Positions 9,840-21,065 of a stretch of DNA of 64,000 bases are shown piece after piece. Origin of the DNA: Prorocentrum cordatum (Eukaryota > Sar > Dinophyceae > Prorocentrales > Prorocentraceae); contig CAUYUJ010017833.1 of assembly GCA_963575745.1 (NCBI GenBank), forward strand, positions 30,001 to 94,000. The letters are read 5' to 3'. Under the pieces are notes generated by a model. That model had not been told where the DNA came from and did not search any database. It saw nothing but the letters and a program-made list of their open reading frames with translations. Each line of letters begins with the position of its first letter. Within the stretch, counting starts at the first letter, position 1. Both the position numbers and the translations under genes were made by a program.

Positions 9840-10103
9840 TAACCGCGCCTGCGAAGACTTGGCCCGCTGGGCGCGGCTCGGAAAGCTCGGCCGACGGCCC
9901 CGTGGCGGCCGTCGGCGGTCCTCCGTCGTCGGGGTCTGAGGGCACTCGCGTCCGCCGACGCCAGGGGTCATAGCGGGGGCTACCCCAGTCTGGCGTGTAG
10001 GGTCCGTCCCTCGTCGCCTGGGTCTGGCTTGGGCCCCGCGGGGCCCTTGCGGCCGTGCATGCCGAATGCAACATGGCTGAGCCGAGCACCGCTCCCAGAC
10101 CAT
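9840..10103. other. GC-rich region downstream of the alveolin-like gene
   Basis: Possible 3' untranslated region. No repeat and no recognised coding sequence. Confidence 0.4.
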
Positions 10104-10131
10104 ACCGCCGATGCCCGATCAGCATCACCAC

Positions 10132-10189
<58 letters not shown>

Positions 10190-10254
10190 AGCATCATCAT
10201 CGTCATCAGCATAATCATCATCATCATCCTCATCCTCATCCTCATCATCACCAT

Positions 10255-10285
<31 letters not shown>

Positions 10286-10347
10286 AGCATCAACATCAGC
10301 ATCATCATCACCATCATCAGCATCATCACCATCATCAGCATCATCAG

Positions 10348-10378
<31 letters not shown>

Positions 10379-11042
10379 ATCATCATCAGCAGCAGCATCA
10401 TCAGCTTCATCATCATAGCATCATCACCACCACCATCATTGACCTCATCCTCATCATCGTCATCATCATCAGCATCATCATCCTCATCCTCATAGTTTTC
10501 AAACGCCTCATCACCACCAGCATCAGCATGATCAGCATCATAATCATCACCATCATCAAAACATCAACATCGTCATTACAGTCATGATCATGATCATGAT
10601 CATCACCCTATCAGCATGATCAGCATCATCATCATCATCATCATCATCATGATCACCATCACCGTCTTCACCATCAGCATCAGCATCATCATCGTCAGCA
10701 TCAGCATCATAATCGTCATCATCAGCATCATCATAAGCACCATCATAATCATCATCATCATCAGCATCATCATCATCAGCAGCAGCAGCAGCATCATCAT
10801 CAGCAGCATCGCCATTGTCGTCGTTATCATCTCGAACACATTCATCATCAGCAGCATCGTCAGATTATCATCACCATCCCATCACCTACGATCACCATCA
10901 CCACCACCAACATCAGCATCAAACTCAGCATCAGCATAATCAGCATCATCTTCATCGTCATCATCGTCAACATCAGCATCATCAGCATCAGCATCATCAA
11001 CATCAACATCAACATCATCATCTCAGCCTCCTCCTCCCCCTC
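10104..11042. repeat. (ATC)n microsatellite, long, with CAGCAG blocks
   Basis: ATC units with CAG interruptions over about 940 bp. ATGATC-rich patches occur at 10575-10650. His, Ile, Ser and Met ORFs are artefacts. Confidence 0.97.
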
Positions 11043-11287
11043 CTCCTCACGTCCGCTGGCATGGATATGGTGAATACGGGCACTACTCCCTCCCATGGTG
11101 TCAGGTGACCGCTAGGTTTCTCTCGTGCCTCTAACTTAAATTTGGCCTGCTGGCGGAAAACCACTGGTTTCTGAAATCGTGTCGTTGCATCGGCTTCTGT
11201 CGATTGCTTTGATGGCCGCCGCATCCTTGAAGATGAGTTTAAGTACTCTTTGAGCCCATAGCGAATTTTCTGATCCTCCTTCTGCAC
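11043..11287. other. Unassigned complex sequence
   Basis: Between the ATC array and the acidic ORF. A minus frame is open through it, but I recognise no domain. Confidence 0.35.
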
Positions 11288-11710
11288 CTCCTTATCCACA
11301 CATCTGCTCATCCTTATCGCCCTCGTCGTCGTCCTCATTCTCGCCATCGTCGCCGTCGTGGTTGCTGTCGCCGTCGTCATCGTCATCCTCCTCCTCCACG
11401 GCGCCCTCGTCCATGCGGCCGTCATCGACAGCGTCGCCGCCGCCGCCGTCGCCGCCCTGGTCGCAATCGCTGGCGCCAACCTCCCCCCCGGCTGTCGGTG
11501 CCTCGCCAGGCCCCTCCGCGACCGCCAGGGGCAGTTGTGGCGGCGGGCCGCACGACATCGGCCTGCACTTCGGGGCGTCATCCAGCTGGCCGTCCGCCTC
11601 TCGCCGCGCAGCCGTCGTCCCCGCCGTCGCCATCCTTGTCGTCGGCGTCGTCCTCTTCTGCTGCTTCTCGATGTCCCTCGCCCGCCTACGCTCCTCCTCT
11701 TCCTCCTCAT
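11288..11710 (-). CDS. Hypothetical acidic protein segment (candidate exon)
   Basis: Reading on the minus strand from about 11710 to the TAA at about 11290, one frame gives a charged helical start (EERRRARDIEKQQKR). It continues through a Pro/Gly/Ala-rich middle (MSCGPPPQLPLAVAEGPGEA) and ends in an acidic tail (VEEEDDDDDGDS and EDDDEGDKDEQMCG). Third codon positions are mostly G or C. Upstream the frame runs into a GGA/GAG array, so the real start is not visible. No domain is recognised. A repeat-derived open frame is the main alternative. Confidence 0.3.
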
Positions 11711-11825
11711 CGTTTCTCCCCCATCCTCCCCAGCCCCCTCCGCCCTCGCCTCCTCCTCCTCCTCCTCCTCCTCCTCCTCCTCCTCCTCCTCCTCCTCATT
11801 CTCCTCCTCCTCCTCCTCCTCCTGA
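11697..11825. repeat. (CTC)n microsatellite
   Basis: CCTCCT run, almost pure from about 11750. Confidence 0.95.
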
Positions 11826-12044
11826 TCTGATCCTTGTTCAACCTGGGCCGCAGTAGTCTGGAAAGCTGCCACCACTGATGGCGGAGGCACCACCTTGCCC
11901 CCGCTGCAAGGCTGATGCTCGCCCCCCGCTCGGCTGCCCCCCCCAAAAAAATAAACAGCCGTGGTCGGAGTCCAGGGGCCCTGTCAGAGCGTGCCTCCCA
12001 CCGCTCGGTGGGCTCTGGTGGAAGGCCACCAGCGCGTCAGGAAG

Positions 12045-12210
12045 GCGAGATCTATACACAGCCACTGTTCCCTGGCCAGACCCAGCCTGAACCCAGCAGC
12101 GGTGGCGGTGTATACGCCACGCCCTCCTGGCTTGTCCAAGGGGCCGTATACGCAGCTCCTGGGTTCAGGATGGGCCTGGCCAGGGAGCAGTGGATATGTA
12201 TAGATCTCGT
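12045..12210. repeat. Foldback element with arms of about 53 bp
   Basis: The left arm (12045-12097) begins GCGAGATCTATACACAGCCA and ends CTGAACCCAG. The right arm (about 12157-12210) is its reverse complement with a few mismatches and one small indel. The loop of about 60 bp contains GTATACG twice. No clear target duplication is visible. It could be a foldback or MITE-type element, or template a stable RNA hairpin. Confidence 0.75.
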
Positions 12211-12255
12211 CGCCCAATGCGTTTGCGTTCTCGGACAGGTCAGGCACCGTTAATT

Positions 12256-13139
12256 CCCCTCACGTCGGTCTCGCCCGCCTTCCTCCCCCGCTGCGCTGCA
12301 GAAGGCATGGCGGGACTGGCTGGTGGAGCAAGCGAGCGAGCGACCAAGGCGGGTGGAGAACTATGTGGTGTGGTGTGCGTGTGCGCGTGCGCGTGCGTGT
12401 GTGTGTGTATGTATGTGTGTATGTGGTCACTGTGTTATGTGTGGTGTAGATGTTCAGTTAAGTATCCGTGTGTGTTGTGTGTGCATGATGTGTAATATGT
12501 GTTTGTTGTACGTCGGGCCCCGATATTACGAGAAAGTCTCAAGCGAAACGGCCTGATTCTAACATGAGGCTCGAGCTGAAACGGGGGCTCGGTTTTTGGA
12601 GGATGTCCCATGCGAGACTGCAGTGTTCAAAGACTCGGGCTCACAATCATTGCAATCCTCTGTGTGGCTGAATGCTGTACGCCAGCACGTTGAGAAGTCG
12701 TTGTGCTGCTGGGCCGTGACGCCGCGCTCTGCGCGAGGGGCGCGTCCAATCTTCAGAATATATGGATGTCCCGCGCGGAAACGGCCGCAGGACAGCGACC
12801 AACACTCCCGCCGTGAGTTTGTTTCCCCCAGCGCGAGGGGGTCTGTGGGCTCGGAGCGGGCGGCGAGATGGAGCCGCGGCAGGAGCAGGCCTGGCACCGA
12901 CGGCCCCGCGCGGGCCCCGCGCTCCTCGGCGTCCTGGCGTCACTCGCCGCGGTGGCCGCGGTGGCAGCGCTGCGCTGGGGCGCACAAAATTAAGTGCCTC
13001 AGAGCTCCTACTCCCTCAGGAGAGGTACGCGCAGGATAACGTCAGGACACCACCGCAGGGCTTCGGTTTCGGGGAAGCGGCGCTGCGGGCGCTGCGCCCG
13101 CCCACCACTCTGGCCCCGGCCCCGCAGGGAGAACTTCAG
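12256..13139. other. Unassigned sequence with a TG microsatellite and a leader-satellite-like motif
   Basis: TG repeat with CG and TATG variants at 12363-12425, thinning out to about 12500. At 12536-12552 AAGTCTCAAGCGAAACGG is the reverse complement of the CCGTTTCGCTTGAGACT motif that is tandemly repeated at 58.8-60.2 kb. No gene is recognised. Confidence 0.45.
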
Positions 13140-13960
13140 TCGGATTGACATCGGCCCCAGGTGCGGTGACAGAGCAGGACGGACTGATGTAGTCACTGAT
13201 CTGCTCACCGACGAGACCAGACCTGTTGTTGCAGGCCGTGTAGGAAAAGACCTGCCTCATACTTGTCTTGCAGCTGAGCTCTTAGCTGCACATGCTGTTG
13301 GTAAAATTCGGAAGTCATGCCACTGCCCTGATTGTTGTCTACACCTGCACGTACAAGCTGTGTGCGCCAGGGCTCTCTCGTAGAACATGCAAATCGGCCC
13401 TTGCAATGGCGGCTCAAGGTTGCGCTGGCCGGACTCGGGATACTGCTGCGGTCCTGGTGAAACCGCACCAAGAGCTAGCAGAGCCAGCCCCAAACGCAAA
13501 AGAATGGAGGCATGCTTCGAGAAACGCCGAGGCCGACCACTGGGCGAAGTGGGCGGCAAATCAGCACAACCTCCCGTGGTGGAATCGAAGCAATCCGGGC
13601 CGCGCTTCAAGTTGCTGCAGCCCTTGCTATAGTGTGGCTAGCAGGTCTTGCCAAAGGAGCGTCTAGCTGCCTCTGAACATCGAGGCAAACTATCGGCCAC
13701 ACTTGAGAGGTCTCAGAATTCCCTTGTCGGGGCTGCATCCGCCCCTGGCTCCGTGCCCATGGCTCCCCCTCCCTGCCCGTTCTGCGGTGCCTGGTGGTCC
13801 CCCAACGCGATGGAACTGGAAGCCCAGGAGGACGGCTTTGCAAGCTGTGCAAAACGAGGGCCCTTCTGGAGGCGCGGATACATGCCAGGCTCCATGAGAA
13901 GTACACTGGCAGAGCCCCTCTCAAAACCCTCACTGCAGACAGAAACGGTACCACGCTAGT
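13140..13960 (+). pseudogene. Decayed retroelement RNase H region
   Basis: Three plus frames together read like the RNase H and downstream part of a retrotransposon polyprotein. At about 13268-13310 AAELLAAHAVGKI resembles the helix carrying the second catalytic acidic residue. At about 13452-13485 VLVKPHQELAE resembles the KVKxHx strand. At 13521-13560 RNAEADHWAKWAA matches the GNxxADxxAK signature that holds the last catalytic Asp. A Cys pair follows in another frame (PPPCPFCGAWW, about 13770). The frame changes at least twice between these motifs, and the first catalytic Asp region is not clear. It is a dead copy; LINE origin is likely but not proven. Confidence 0.5.
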
Positions 13961-14104
13961 TTTGGCAGATTGAATGAGAGAAGTTTCTTGTAGGTTGCAG
14001 GACGTGCGGAGCCTATGCAAGCTGGGTTTCGGGTTCCGGGCTGGGTCAAGTCGACCAAACGTTCGCCTTTTGGTGAGGATGAGTGATGGTATTCGTCCTG
14101 ATCG

Positions 14105-14260
14105 TCCTTCATCTCCCTCCTCCGCCTCCTCCTCCTCCTCCTCCTCCTCCTCCTCTTCCCCTCCTCGTCCTCCTCCCGTCCCCTCCTCCGCCCGCCGTCA
14201 TCATCCACATCGCTCTCCTCCTACCTCTCCCCTTCCTCCCATTATGCCCCTCTTCTTCGT
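14105..14260. repeat. (CTC)n microsatellite, degenerate at the right
   Basis: CCTCCT run at 14107-14160, continuing as imperfect CTC units. Confidence 0.9.
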
Positions 14261-15240
14261 GGACTCATCCTGCCAAGACGCACCGTTGGGATACCCCACA
14301 ATATGGCCAGCACTTTCACTGGACACCATGGCATGGTGGTCCGACCGCGCTGCTACATGAGCGCGTCATATGACGTACCCGTTGTCGAACGGAAGCAAAT
14401 TTCCTCCCCTGCCCTCTGTAGATGTTTACCTCCTAAGCGGTGCCTTGGGCCGGTCCAGCATGATATGGATGTTGCCGGGGCCTTGGGCCACAACCCAGCT
14501 CTCTGTCACGTTTCCGACGGCACGGACTGTTTCTTGTGCTTGAGGCGTGGCACGTTCCTCCATCAGGGAGTTTTTGCGAAGAGCAACTTCGCCAGCCGAT
14601 GCACCACCAATCGCCATCGGCACGGAGATACAATTAGGAACAAAGGTGTTCGAAGGTGAGCACCCACGCAGGAGTGACGTCCGCATCGTTGAGACCGCGG
14701 TCCTACCGAGCGACACTCTGGGCCTTGATCGCAGGCTGGCTGACGCTGCTGACTGCTGCAGTGAATCTGATCTGGTTTTGGCGAGTCGCCGCGTGTCGGC
14801 AGCCCTTCGTTTGGAGCCAGCTGCTGGCGGCTCGCGGGAGGCGTTTGCATCGCTGTCGGAATCAGGCTCCGACGGATGACCGGCCTATTCTTTTATTGTT
14901 TGCGGGTCTGTGTTTGGCGGGCACCACCCGTCAGCGCCAACAGCGGACCTCTTGCGAGGTGCTCGCTCCGTGGTGAAATCAGGCGGGAGGTCTGGACCAA
15001 AGGGGTCTCCTAAAACAAACATGTGTAGGCTAGCTCTGCGCTCAAAGACCACCTGTCCCACTGAATGGAAGAACAACGCAGTGCGTTGCCAACGGTGAAC
15101 CCCAGCGTCGTGTGGGCTCTAGCGCATAACATTTCATCACTCTAACTGTTCTCGAGCTTTGCCCTAGATCGGGTTTGCTCGTTTTCCCCTAGGGGACTCA
15201 CCCAGACCCAGTGGCGTACGTGGGTAACTTTGTGGATACT
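14261..15240. other. Unassigned complex sequence
   Basis: Several overlapping ORFs of about 100-118 residues on both strands lie between 14303 and 14976, but none has a recognisable domain. One plus frame (14547-14879) has a plausible composition, with fragments such as TEIQLGTKVFEGEHPRR. A diverged retroelement is possible given the RNase H remnant just upstream. I do not call a gene. Confidence 0.35.
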
Positions 15241-15246
15241 AAAAAT

Positions 15247-15280
15247 ATGTCTCTCTCTCTCTCTCTCTCTCGCTCTCCCG
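15247..15280. repeat. (CT)n microsatellite
   Basis: TCTCTCTC run after ATATG. Confidence 0.9.
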
Positions 15281-15354
15281 TGCTCTCCCCCACCTCTGCC
15301 ACTATCCTCCTGCTCTTCGTCCTGCTGGTATGTATCACGTTTCGCCTAGGCTTC

Positions 15355-16155
15355 TCCTCCTCCTCCGCCTCCTCCTCAGTCTCCTCATCACCATCGTCAT
15401 CATCATCGCCATCGTCCTGACCAGCATCATCCTTATTAGCACATCAATTATCTGTATCATCATCGCCATTGTCATCACCCTCATCATCATCGTCGTCGCT
15501 ATCGTCACCACCATCATCAACAACGACAACATCATCAGCACCATCACCATCACCATCATCATCATCGACAACATCACCATCACCATCACCACCGACACAA
15601 GCATGAACCATATCGTCATCTGTACCGTCATCATCAGCACCAGCATCACCACCATTATCGTCATCGCCAGCATCACCATCAACATAATCATCATCGGCAA
15701 CACCATCACCCTCAACGACATGATCAGCATCGGCAGCATTCGTCTCATAGCATCGTCAATATCATCCGCATCTTCATCATCACCATCAACAGCACCATCA
15801 CCAGCATCATCATCAGCATCGGCATCGTCATAATCATGACCGTCATCACCATTACGATCCTCGTCACCATCGCCATCAGAATCGGCACCAGCATGGGCAC
15901 CACCATCATCATCGTCATCACCACCATCATCACCATCCCCATCATCATCGTCAGCATCATCGCCACCAGCATCACCATTCTCATCATTAGCATCAGCATT
16001 GTCATCATCCCACCCGATCCGCTGCATCCTCAGCGCATTATCTTCCTGATCCGTATCATCATACTCCTCTTCGTCGTCATCAACCTCGTCCACGTCCTCT
16101 GCATCCTCCTCATCCACCTCCTCCTCCTCCTCCTCCTCCTCCTCCTCCTCCTCCC

Positions 16156-16190
<35 letters not shown>

Positions 16191-16191
16191 G

Positions 16192-16229
<38 letters not shown>

Positions 16230-16237
16230 GCATCATC

Positions 16238-16269
<32 letters not shown>

Positions 16270-16300
16270 CTTCTTCCTCCTCCTCCTCAGCACAGCCCCG
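15355..16300. repeat. Degenerate ATC array with CTC block
   Basis: Imperfect ATC/GTC/ACC units over 15380-16010, a CTC block at about 16110-16155 and pure ATC at about 16158-16272. A 328-residue poly-Asp minus ORF and long Ile/Thr plus ORFs are artefacts. Confidence 0.95.
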
Positions 16301-17003
16301 GCGCAAGATGAAGTCTATCACGCCTCAGTAAGTGGGGGCGGCCAACGCGCCAACCCCCCGCCCCTGTCAGGAGCTACAGCGGACGCCAAACTGCCGACGG
16401 GGCGGAAGAGAATAAGGAAGAGGAAGACACCTTTGAGAGAAAGAGAGGGGCGCCAGCTCAACGACGTGCTGCTCCGCGAACGGCACTGACCGCCGAAAGC
16501 GGCCAGCCCCTATGCCTCCGTGGCTCTTCCAGCACCACGGGACACTGGCCACCCCAAGCGGACCTCCGTGCGGGGCACACGGAGCGGGAAGGCGTATGGG
16601 TGACCAGGCCCACCCCCGCAGACCCCCTTGCCAAAAGGGGGTCAAGTGGGACCACGTCTCGGAGCCGCAACGTGACGGGCAGGCAGCAACAGTGGCCAGA
16701 GCCTGCCCCCCATTCCAGGCAGGTACCGTACAGGCCGACGCGCACCTATCGCGAAGAACGGGGTTGCGCCGACCGAGGGACGGGTGCCCTCGCGGGACCC
16801 AGGAAGCCAGGTCCCCGTGGGACCTGAGACGGCAGACCTGGCCACCTTTGGGGACCACTCCAGCTGGTCCAGGGGTGCCGCCCCAGGCCCGACAGGGCAC
16901 CGACCCCCTGGCCCGCGGCGCCGCAAGCGACGTCTAGGCGGAGTTCAGTGCACCCCAGGGGCCCCGATGCGCCGCCCATGCATCGAGATATCCCCTGGGG
17001 GCA
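16301..17003. other. Unassigned complex GC-rich sequence
   Basis: Overlapping ORFs up to 177 residues on the minus strand (16900-16367) are Cys/Trp/Gly-rich without a recognised module. Nothing further is supported. Confidence 0.35.
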
Positions 17004-17372
17004 CCCTCCTCCTTCTCCTCCTCCTCCTCCTCCTCCTCCTCCTCCTCCTCCTCCTCCTTCTCCTCGTCCTCCTCCTCCTCCTCCTCCTCCTCCTCCTCCT
17101 CCTCCTCCTCCTCCTCCTCCGCCTCCTCCCCACTCCAACCACAATCCGCTGTTTGGTATTACCCTCTTCCTCCTCCTTCTCCTCTTCCTTCTCCTCCTCC
17201 TCATCATCATCGTCGTTCTCCTTGTCATCCTGCATCCTATCTGCGTTGCGCGGACTTTGGCAATCGAGCCGTTCCGTATAAACCTCCTCCTCCTCCTCCT
17301 CGTCCTCCTCATCGTCATCTTCCTCGTCCTCCTCCTCCTCCTCCTCCTCCTCCTCCTCCTCCTCCTCCTCCT
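17004..17372. repeat. (CTC)n microsatellite, three blocks
   Basis: Blocks at about 17005-17122, 17165-17205 and 17283-17372, separated by short complex spacers. Confidence 0.95.
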
Positions 17373-18847
17373 CCTTACTCGTCACTCCCCCTCTCCTCAC
17401 CCTCCCCCTGTTCTCCTCCGCCTCCTCCTCCATCCTCCGCCTCCTCCTCATTCCCCAAACGATACTTGCGCATGGAGGCCCGATTTGCTGGCAAGACTAC
17501 AACACGCTTTGTACCGCAAATATCTGGTTGAGAGGAATGGTATTGTCGCTGTGGCTGATTGACGTCGCCGTGAAAGCACGAATAGGCTGGCACAACGTGT
17601 TCAAAACCTTGGCAAAGAGATGCCGCCTGTCAGACAGCTCTGTGTGACACGGCCTGCATCTGGCAGCACTAGCCTGTCCCAATCACGTTGCCCAGCTTCA
17701 ACAAGACCCCCTCCTGCATCAATTCTCTCTCGGGCAACGCCAAAGGGTCCGAACCGTGACACGCCCGAGGGGGGCTCTTCCGTGGCATCACCAAGCCCCT
17801 CGGGACCCAGGTCTCCGTGAGGTGTTGGACTGCTGGGGCCCGTCGTTCTGATAGGCGTCGTGCTGCCGGTGCCCGTCGTTCCGCGCAGCTCCCCTTGTGC
17901 TGGTGCACGACTTGATGCCCGCTCAATGGACGTCAGAGTCGGGGTGCTGGTATCTGCAGTGTCGCTCGGCGTCATGGCGCCGATGATTGCCGTGCTGCCA
18001 TGCAAATGGACAGCAGAAACGCGACGGCGCAGCTACTCATGCACAGTCGGCCTGCTTCAACCTACGCGTAGAAGTTGGAAGAGTGAGACGGTTATATGCG
18101 GTGCTCGCCGAATAACATCGACACCATCATGTGGTTAGGCTTCAACTGCTCGGCCTGCTGATTTTCACGGGCGTCTAGAGGAAGGAAAGAAACGTACACT
18201 GCAGAACACGAAAGGGAAACAGTCCAGGAAGCGCAACTCTGAGTGCTTCCAGGACCACTGGCTTCCCTTGTCACAAATGGACGTCTCTCATTCCGTCGCT
18301 ACTGCGAGAACAGCTGACGCCTCACTGCAAAGCATCACAGTTTTCGTCACAGCTGGCTACATCCCACCTCCCCATGATGTGGTGGAGAGGTGTCCAGCGG
18401 TAGGCCTGGCAGCCGACAACGAAGGGCTCGACGCCGTGGAACGAACCATCGGTGGAGAAGCCCTCCTCCGCAAGGCCCGCTCTCCCTCTCTCGGGTGTTG
18501 CTAGAAGTGCCCCTGGCCAAAGGTGCACCCAGGGTTTCCAAGGAGGCCTCCACGGCCTCCAGAGCACCCCATCACGAGGCCCAGAGGGCCCCAGGGGCTC
18601 CAAAATGGAGCGAAAAGCCAGGGGACACCTTGGGACAGGGGCATCTCTTTGGCACCCCCCGACCGTCGGCGTCTGCTTGGGTACAGTAGGGGCCCGACCA
18701 CAAGAAACCTTCCACAAGAAACCCAACCCTGGAACCCCAGGAACCCCGTGGTGCGGGAACGTCACGTGCTCCGTCCAAGGGCACCCTGGAGACAAGCAGG
18801 GTGTTTCTTTAGGCGGCGCGCCCAGGGGGGAAAGTGAGAAGGAGACG
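17373..18847. other. Unassigned complex sequence
   Basis: Contains a degenerate CTC tail to 17450, then complex sequence. ORFs up to 305 residues on the minus strand (19239-18322) and 164 residues on the plus strand (18452-18946) overlap each other, and neither has a domain. The stretch 18500-18760 is Gly/Pro-rich in both directions, reflecting CCAAGG/CCCCAGG-type short repeats. Confidence 0.35.
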
Positions 18848-18985
18848 GCCTTCTCAGAAGGCTCGGAAGATCCCGGGACTTCTGAGAAGTTTGCCAGGCC
18901 TTCCCCGAGGACAGGGAAAACTTCTCGAAGGCCGGAGGCCTTCTGAGAAGTCCCGCCGCCTTCTGAGAAGGCCTTCTCCTTCTCA
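18848..18985. repeat. Cluster of CTTCT(S)AGAAG palindromes
   Basis: Short palindromes CTTCTCAGAAG, CTTCTGAGAAG (three times) and CTTCTCGAAG recur within about 125 bp, interspersed with GGCCTTC and GCCGGAGGC. Confidence 0.7.
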
Positions 18986-19259
18986 TTTCCCCCCCTCGCT
19001 CGCGTCCGATTTCTAGCATGGGCTGGGACGCAGAGAGACATACTGATACTATATGTCCGCCTTGGAGGCGCGCGTCCGACCCGAACAGATAGTATACCCA
19101 TCTTGTAGTATATCGTTTCCCGAGCGGTGTGGCCAGAAAGCGCCCGCCACGACGCATACACTGGAAGATTTCTCGGTGCGCGCGTCGCCCCTGGGGAACG
19201 AACCACATATAGTATAATTACACCAGAGAAAAACCCCAATCAGTGGATCGTTTTCGCTC

Positions 19260-19375
19260 AGGAGATCGACTGGGAACCCGGGAGCCCGGGAACCCAAAAC
19301 CCACCAAAATCAGCCCGAAACCAATAACCGGGAACCCGGGCATCGGGAACCGGGAACCTGGGAACCCAGCCTGCT
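19260..19375. repeat. GGGAACCCGGG short repeats
   Basis: Several CGGGAACCCGGG and GGGAACC units around 19269-19290 and 19328-19370. Confidence 0.75.
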
Positions 19376-19496
19376 ACCAAACTCGGCGGGAAACTTTCGC
19401 CAAATCTTTCAGCTTCCTTCAGGACCCCTCCAGTGGGAGCACTGCTTGGGGAGGTCTGTTTTGGGGTGACGCCGATGGGCTTCCACTGCGAACCTG

Positions 19497-20625
19497 GAAC
19501 CGGCAGTATGGTTCTGGTGGTGGTTTTGGTTTTGGTTTTGGTTCTGGTTCTGGTTCCGGTTCCGGTTTTGGTTCCGGTTTTGGTTTTGGTTCCGGTTCCG
19601 GTTCCGGTTCCGGTTCTGGTTCCGGTTCCGGTTCCGGTTTTGGTTCCGGTTTCCTTCTTTTTGCGGGGCTGGAAAAGGCCCCTTTGGTGACGGTTCCGGT
19701 TCTGGTTCTGGTTTTGGTTTCCTTTTTCTTCCAGGCCTGAAAAAGACTTTCAGGTTTTGGTTTTGGTTCCGGTTCCGGTTCCGGTTCCGGTTTCCTTCTT
19801 CTTCGGGGCTTTGAAGAGCACCCTCCATGGAGGGTGCTCTTCAAAGTAACGGTTCTGGTTCTGGTTTTGGTTCCGGTTCCGGTTCCGGTTTCCTTTTTGT
19901 TTTCGCCTCAAAGAAGACCACCCTGGTCACGGTTCCGGTTTCGGTTCCGGTTCCGGTTTCCTTGTTCTCTTGGCCTCGAAGAAGACCTCTTGGTCACGGT
20001 TCTGGTTCTAGTTCCGGTTCTGGTTCCGGTTTCCTTCTTCTCTTGGCCTCGAAGAAAGACTCCCTGGTCACGGTTTCGGTTTTGGTTCCGGTTCCGGTTC
20101 TGATTTCTTTCTTCTTCTCGCCCCGAAGAAGGCTCCCCAGGTCACGGTTTCGGTTTTGGTTCCGGTTCCGGTTCCGGTTTCTTTCTTCTCTTGGTTCGAA
20201 GAAGACCCCTTTGGTCACGGTTTTGGTTCTGGTTTCGGTTCCGGTTCCGGTTTCCTTCTTCTTCTGTCTTCGAAGAAGACCCCCCAGGTCACGGTTTTGG
20301 TTTTGGTTTCGGTTCCGGTTCCGGTTTCCTTCTTCTCTTGGTTCGAAGAAGACCACTTTGGTCACGGTTTTGGTTCTGGTTTCGGTTCCGGTTCCGGTTT
20401 CCTTCTTCTTCTGTCTTCGAAGAAGACCCCCCAGGTCACGGTTCCGGTTTTGGTTTCGGTTCCGGTTCCGGTTTCCTTCTTCTCTTGGTTCGAAGAAGAC
20501 CTCTTTGGTCACGGTTCCGGTTTTGGTTTCGGTTCCGGTTCCGGTTTCCTTATTCTTCTGTCTTCGAAGAAGACCCCCCAGGTCACGGTTCCGGTTTTGG
20601 TTCCGGTTCCGGTTTCCTTACCTAA
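19497..20625. repeat. GGTTCC hexanucleotide array with composite units of about 66 bp
   Basis: GGTTCCGGTTCC and GGTTTTGGTTTT tracts. From about 19890 they are organised as units of about 66 bp: TTTCCTTCTTCT, a TCTTCGAAGAAGACC box, a GGTCACGG box and the hexamer tract. Long Gly-Ser, Val-Pro, Phe-Arg and Asn-Arg ORFs are repeat artefacts. Confidence 0.95.
19810..19845. repeat. Perfect 36-bp palindrome
   Basis: The half-site TTTGAAGAGCACCCTCCA is followed immediately by its exact reverse complement, centred between 19827 and 19828 with no spacer. It sits inside the GGTTCC array where the array phase changes. Confidence 0.95.
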
Positions 20626-20739
20626 CAACGAAGACTAATAGGTTTCTAATAGGGTCAAAGGAGAGCATCATGACACCCCAGGCGGGTCTGGGCGCGATCC
20701 GGGGGAGGGTGCTGGGGACTTTTTTTTTTGACCCAACAA

Positions 20740-20935
20740 TTACACGCTTCGTGGTCTTCGAGGTCCCAGAACTCCATTCCCGGGAATGATTCTGAATGCC
20801 CGGAGCCAACTGTAGGCCACTTCGTGCTCTTCGAGCTCCCAGAACTCCATTCCCGGGCCACATTCTGAATGCCCGGAGCCAACTGTAGGCCACTTCGTGC
20901 TCTTCGAGCTCCCAGAACTCCATTCCCGGCAGTAT
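20740..20935. repeat. Tandem repeat, unit about 90 bp, about 2.3 copies
   Basis: GGCCACTTCGTGCTCTTCGA is followed by CCCAGAACTCCATTCCCGG, then CTGAATGCCCGGAGCC. The block recurs at about 20745, 20815 and 20889. Confidence 0.85.
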
Positions 20936-21050
20936 GGTTCTGGTGGTGGTTTTGGTTTTGGTTTTGGTTCCGGTTCTGGTTCCGGTTCCGGTTTTGGTTC
21001 CGGTTTTGGTTTTGGTTCCGGTTCCGGTTCCGGTTTTGGTTCCGGCCCGG
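20929..21050. repeat. Second copy of the 19497-19640 GGTTCC segment
   Basis: Begins CCGGCAGTATGGTTCTGGTG exactly as at 19500 and keeps the same order of GGTTTT and GGTTCC units for about 110 bp. This is a recent duplication rather than independent expansion. Confidence 0.85.
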
Positions 21051-21065
21051 GCCACATTTTGAATG

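Noticed and set aside
15335-16321. 328-residue poly-Asp minus ORF
   Set aside because: An ATC/GAT microsatellite artefact.
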